The notes under the pieces were generated by a model. The model was not told the origin of the DNA and ran no database searches. It worked only from the letters and a program-made list of their open reading frames with translations. From Thiotrichaceae bacterium (GTDB lineage Bacteria > Pseudomonadota > Gammaproteobacteria > Thiotrichales > Thiotrichaceae), in NCBI GenBank assembly GCA_026992705.1, contig JALWYT010000198.1, positions 1-17,994 of the forward strand: a stretch of DNA of 17,994 nt, in the 5' to 3' direction. A program made the translations under genes and the position numbers. Shown here piece by piece: positions 15,657-17,994 of this stretch; the first letter of the stretch is position 1; every line of letters starts with the position of its first letter.

Positions 15657-16781
15657 ATGAATTATAGAAAAGAAATCGACGGCTTGCGAGCTTTAGCCGT
15701 TATCCCTGTTATTTTATTCCATGCAGGCTTTCCTTGGTTTAGTGGCGGCTTTGTGGGGGTGGATATTTTTTTTGTGATCAGTGGTTATTTGATTACATCT
15801 ATTATCGTCAGAGAAAAACAAGCAGGGCATTTTTCAATTGCGAATTTTTATGAGCGACGAGCCAGGCGGATATTGCCCGCTTTATTTTTTGTGCTATTAG
15901 TCAGCTTACTACCGGCATGGTTTTTGCTGTTACCCCATGAATTAATTGCCTTTGGTAAGAGCATTATTTCCGTCAGCAGCTTTTCATCAAATTTTTTATT
16001 TTGGCATGAAAGCGGTTATTTTGCCGAAGATGCCGAATGGATTCCGCTATTGCACACTTGGACGCTAGCCGTTGAGGAGCAGTTTTATCTATTCTTTCCG
16101 CTAGTCATCTTAGCTTTTTGGCGATTCAGAATGCGAAGCTTGCTTATAGTAATCAGTCTAATTGCAATCATAAGTTTTACCGCAACAGAATGGGGCTGGC
16201 GAAACTTCCCTGAAGCCAATTTTTATTTAATCCCAACACGAACATGGGAGCTAATGGTCGGGGCATTATTAGCATTTTATTTATACTTTAAACCAATGCC
16301 ACAAGGTAAATTCAGTCAAGCCGTTAGCCTATTCGGCTTAGCCTTAATTTTTTATGCCATTATTTTCTTCAATAAAGACTTACCTTATCCCAGCGTTTAC
16401 ACCTTATTCCCTGTCATGGGGACTGCCTTAATTATTTTGTTTACTCATGCGGATACATGGGCATATCAGTTTTTATCATTACGAATCATGGTATTCATTG
16501 GTTTAATTTCCTATAGTGCATACCTTTGGCATTGGATCTTATTTGTATTTGCTCGATTATACACTGGCGATGAACTTAATTCATCCTTGGCAGGTCTGCT
16601 AAGTATCATCGCTTTGCTATTGGCTTATTTCTCATGGCGATTTATTGAGCGACCATTTAGAAACAAACAGCGATTTACTCAAAAACAAGTCTTTATCAGC
16701 AGCCTTATCGTCAGTTTGATTTTTATTTCTATCGGCTTGCTATTTATACTTGGCGATGGTTTCCCCCAGCGTTTTTCCTAA
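15657..16781 (+). CDS. Acyltransferase family 3 membrane protein (OatA-like), lacking the fused SGNH domain
   Basis: This inner-membrane protein would move acyl (probably acetyl) groups across the membrane for O-acetylation of peptidoglycan or a surface polysaccharide. The N-terminus MNYRKEIDGLRALAVIPVILFHAG holds the invariant Arg-11 and His-22, followed by GGFVGVDIFFVISGYLI (30-46), the basic loop FYERRARRILPA, TWTLAVEEQFYLFFPL, and about ten membrane segments. It stops at residue 374 after GDGFPQRFS, the place where fused family members pass from the last membrane helix into a periplasmic SGNH domain. That domain is encoded by the next gene, ten bases downstream. No strong ribosome binding site precedes the ATG. 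Possible specificity: LPS O-antigen or peptidoglycan acetylation; the nearby glycosyltransferase favours a surface glycan. Confidence 0.9.
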   Translation: MNYRKEIDGLRALAVIPVILFHAGFPWFSGGFVGVDIFFVISGYLITSIIVREKQAGHFSIANFYERRARRILPALFFVLLVSLLPAWFLLLPHELIAFGKSIISVSSFSSNFLFWHESGYFAEDAEWIPLLHTWTLAVEEQFYLFFPLVILAFWRFRMRSLLIVISLIAIISFTATEWGWRNFPEANFYLIPTRTWELMVGALLAFYLYFKPMPQGKFSQAVSLFGLALIFYAIIFFNKDLPYPSVYTLFPVMGTALIILFTHADTWAYQFLSLRIMVFIGLISYSAYLWHWILFVFARLYTGDELNSSLAGLLSIIALLLAYFSWRFIERPFRNKQRFTQKQVFISSLIVSLIFISIGLLFILGDGFPQRFS

Positions 16782-16791
16782 AGGATCGTCT

Positions 16792-17592
16792 ATGTTGCTA
16801 AAAAGAATGATTTTTACACTCTGCCTTATTCTGCCTCTAATGGCTTATGCAGATTCGCGGAATGATATATTACTAAAACAAGCCGACACAAAAGTGAGTG
16901 GCGAATATGTCCGACAGCAATTTATAAAATTACTCGACAAACCCTTTACGGATAATGCAAAGAAAAAACTATTAGTGATTGGCGATAGCCACGCACAAGA
17001 CTTTATTAATATGGTTGTTGAAAATCATCTACTTAGTGATTACCAAATATCCACCCGTGATATACCGACACGCTGTCAGCCAATATTGGTTGATAATGCT
17101 CAACAATACATTGCAGAAAAAGACAAAGCTTTTTGTGAAAAAGCGGACAGCCTGAAAAAAGCCAAGCCCAAAATTGCTCAAGCCGATGTGATTATTCTTG
17201 TCGCAAATTGGAAAAAATGGTCAGCCAAAGAATTACCTAATACCATTAAAAACCTTCAGCTTAAACCCGAACAAAAGCTTTTTATTATCGGCAGAAAAAG
17301 CTTTGGAAAAATCAAAATCCGCAAATATCTACGCATGAGCGACCAACAACTTAGAAACTTACAAAACACTGTTGACGGCGAACAAGTTGCTATTAATCAA
17401 ATCATGCAAAAGCGTTTAGACAAATCACAATATATTGACTTTCAACAAGCTGTCTGTGGAGCAATTGATAAATGCCGCGTATTTACGAGTGATCTAAAAT
17501 TAATTTCTTTTGATGGTGGGCATTTAACCAAAGATGGGGCAGCCTTTGTTGGACGGATTTTGTTCAAAGCAACAGGTTTAAGGGAATTATGA
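16792..17592 (+). CDS. Separate SGNH-domain esterase/acetyltransferase with its own signal peptide
   Basis: The 266-residue protein begins with a Sec signal peptide (KR at 4-5, hydrophobic MIFTLCLILPLMA, cleavage after AYA at 18-20). Residues 59-68 (KLLVIGDSHA) give the SGNH block I with nucleophile Ser66, and SFDGGHLTKDGA supplies Asp241 and His244 of block V, completing the likely triad. The sequence matches the C-terminal SGNH domain that is normally fused to acyltransferase-3 proteins such as the one encoded just upstream. I chose ATG 16792 because AAGGA at 16781-16785 stands six bases before it and because it starts the signal peptide; a longer frame from 16750 would overlap the upstream gene. 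The protein should act in the periplasm on acetyl groups delivered by its partner. Confidence 0.88.
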   Translation: MLLKRMIFTLCLILPLMAYADSRNDILLKQADTKVSGEYVRQQFIKLLDKPFTDNAKKKLLVIGDSHAQDFINMVVENHLLSDYQISTRDIPTRCQPILVDNAQQYIAEKDKAFCEKADSLKKAKPKIAQADVIILVANWKKWSAKELPNTIKNLQLKPEQKLFIIGRKSFGKIKIRKYLRMSDQQLRNLQNTVDGEQVAINQIMQKRLDKSQYIDFQQAVCGAIDKCRVFTSDLKLISFDGGHLTKDGAAFVGRILFKATGLREL

Positions 17593-17654
17593 AAGGATAA
17601 ACCTTTTAGATATCTAACTGTCCCTAGAATTGAGAACTTTTATAATAAAAAAGT
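17592..17654. other. Short gap between convergent SGNH and glycosyltransferase genes with two weak hairpins
   Basis: AAAGG (17592-17596) and CCTTT (17602-17606) form a small stem followed by a T; ACTTTT (17636-17641) and AAAAGT (17649-17654) form another with a 7-base AT loop. Either could contribute to termination of the convergent genes, but both stems are short and AT-rich, so I do not call a terminator. Confidence 0.25.
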
Positions 17655-17713
17655 GATTAATATCTAATGCTGAATGAAATAACCATCATCCAATAGAACA
17701 CAAAAGTCTACTG

Positions 17714-17994
17714 TTATAGCTTTACTAAGTTAGGATGAGTTCCAGTCTTTTGCACTTTTCTGACGACTCCTATCCTTTTTGTATCAAGCGATACCCAGTT
17801 CATGCTTATTGGTGCGGTGCTGTAAATATCGTTGTTGTTCCAGTAGGCTTTTTGGGCACTGAGTTTTATGTTTAGCCAGTTTGGGAGTTTTTCATAGCGT
17901 TTGCCTGATTGGTAGGCAATATATTTGACGAGTGTTTGTATTAGGGCGTAAGGAATTAGCCATTTATTGTGTTGTTTGAGGTGGCGAATTTGAG
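17714..17994 (-). CDS. C-terminal end of a family 2 glycosyltransferase (partial, runs off right edge)
   Basis: A minus-strand frame enters from the right edge and ends at TAA 17714-17716, giving 92 residues. The segment with KWLIPYALIQTLVKYIAYQ, GKRYEKLPNWLNIKLS and QKAYW is characteristic of the tail of GT2 glycosyltransferases that build LPS or capsule, where a hydrophobic/amphipathic stretch follows the catalytic domain and the chain ends with a LS....YW pattern. The catalytic GT-A domain is outside the window. The final ~20 residues (from VVRKV) do not look conserved. It is convergent with the acyltransferase/SGNH pair, and together they suggest a surface-glycan locus. Confidence 0.65.
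   Translation of the reverse strand, partial: QIRHLKQHNKWLIPYALIQTLVKYIAYQSGKRYEKLPNWLNIKLSAQKAYWNNNDIYSTAPISMNWVSLDTKRIGVVRKVQKTGTHPNLVKL

Noticed and set aside
4750..16020. Recurring AAAGCGGTTATT-like words that resemble the core of Pasteurellaceae uptake sequences
   Set aside because: Only two close copies (about 4753 and 16010) and scattered GCGGT words; far too sparse to argue for an uptake signal.
16750..16791. Longer start of the SGNH gene overlapping the acyltransferase gene
   Set aside because: ATG 16792 has AAGGA six bases upstream and begins the signal peptide directly.

Overview
The window reads as a stretch of chromosome from an AT-rich gammaproteobacterium. The evidence is a clpS-clpA pair with gammaproteobacterial numbering of the key ClpS residues, an Hda (DnaA-like) protein beside a PerM/AI-2E family protein, and ordinary purD, aroA and pgsA housekeeping genes. 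I cannot place it to genus. The fragment at the left edge resembles repeat-rich secreted proteins of Thiotrichales- or Cardiobacteriales-like bacteria, but that is only a hint. I see no tRNA, rRNA, CRISPR array, phage gene or intact insertion sequence.

Layout from left to right. (1) 1-163, minus strand: the first ~54 codons of a probable secreted protein with a PPC/serralysin-associated type domain, followed by a gene-poor stretch with a 12-bp inverted repeat. (2) 653-6125, plus strand: aroA (EPSP synthase), then with no gap a periplasmic adaptor and an RND efflux permease that overlap by 8 bp; these probably form one operon. (3) 6216-7484: purD with its own -10 element. (4) 7485-8020: a 535-bp gap with three separate inverted repeats and an extended -10 promoter, leading into clpS-clpA (N-end rule adaptor plus AAA+ unfoldase). 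(5) A hairpin terminator between clpA and a convergent, very AT-rich gene on the minus strand for a PhoD-like metallophosphoesterase without an export signal. (6) A structured 5' region followed by pgsA-perM-hda, a tight unit for phospholipid synthesis, a membrane permease-like protein and regulatory inactivation of DnaA. (7) 15657-17592: a surface-polysaccharide or peptidoglycan O-acetylation pair, in which a membrane acyltransferase-3 protein and an SGNH esterase/transferase are separate genes although most relatives carry them as one fused protein. (8) At the right edge, convergent, the C-terminal part of a family 2 glycosyltransferase, which fits a nearby surface-glycan locus.

Most of the window is ordinary chromosomal core. 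The parts most worth a second look are the split acyltransferase/SGNH pair, a ~20-residue insertion in the RND permease that holds the only two cysteines of the protein, the palindrome over the -35 region of the clpS promoter, and the long imperfect inverted repeat at the predicted transcript start of pgsA. I did not find a clearly new multi-gene system.
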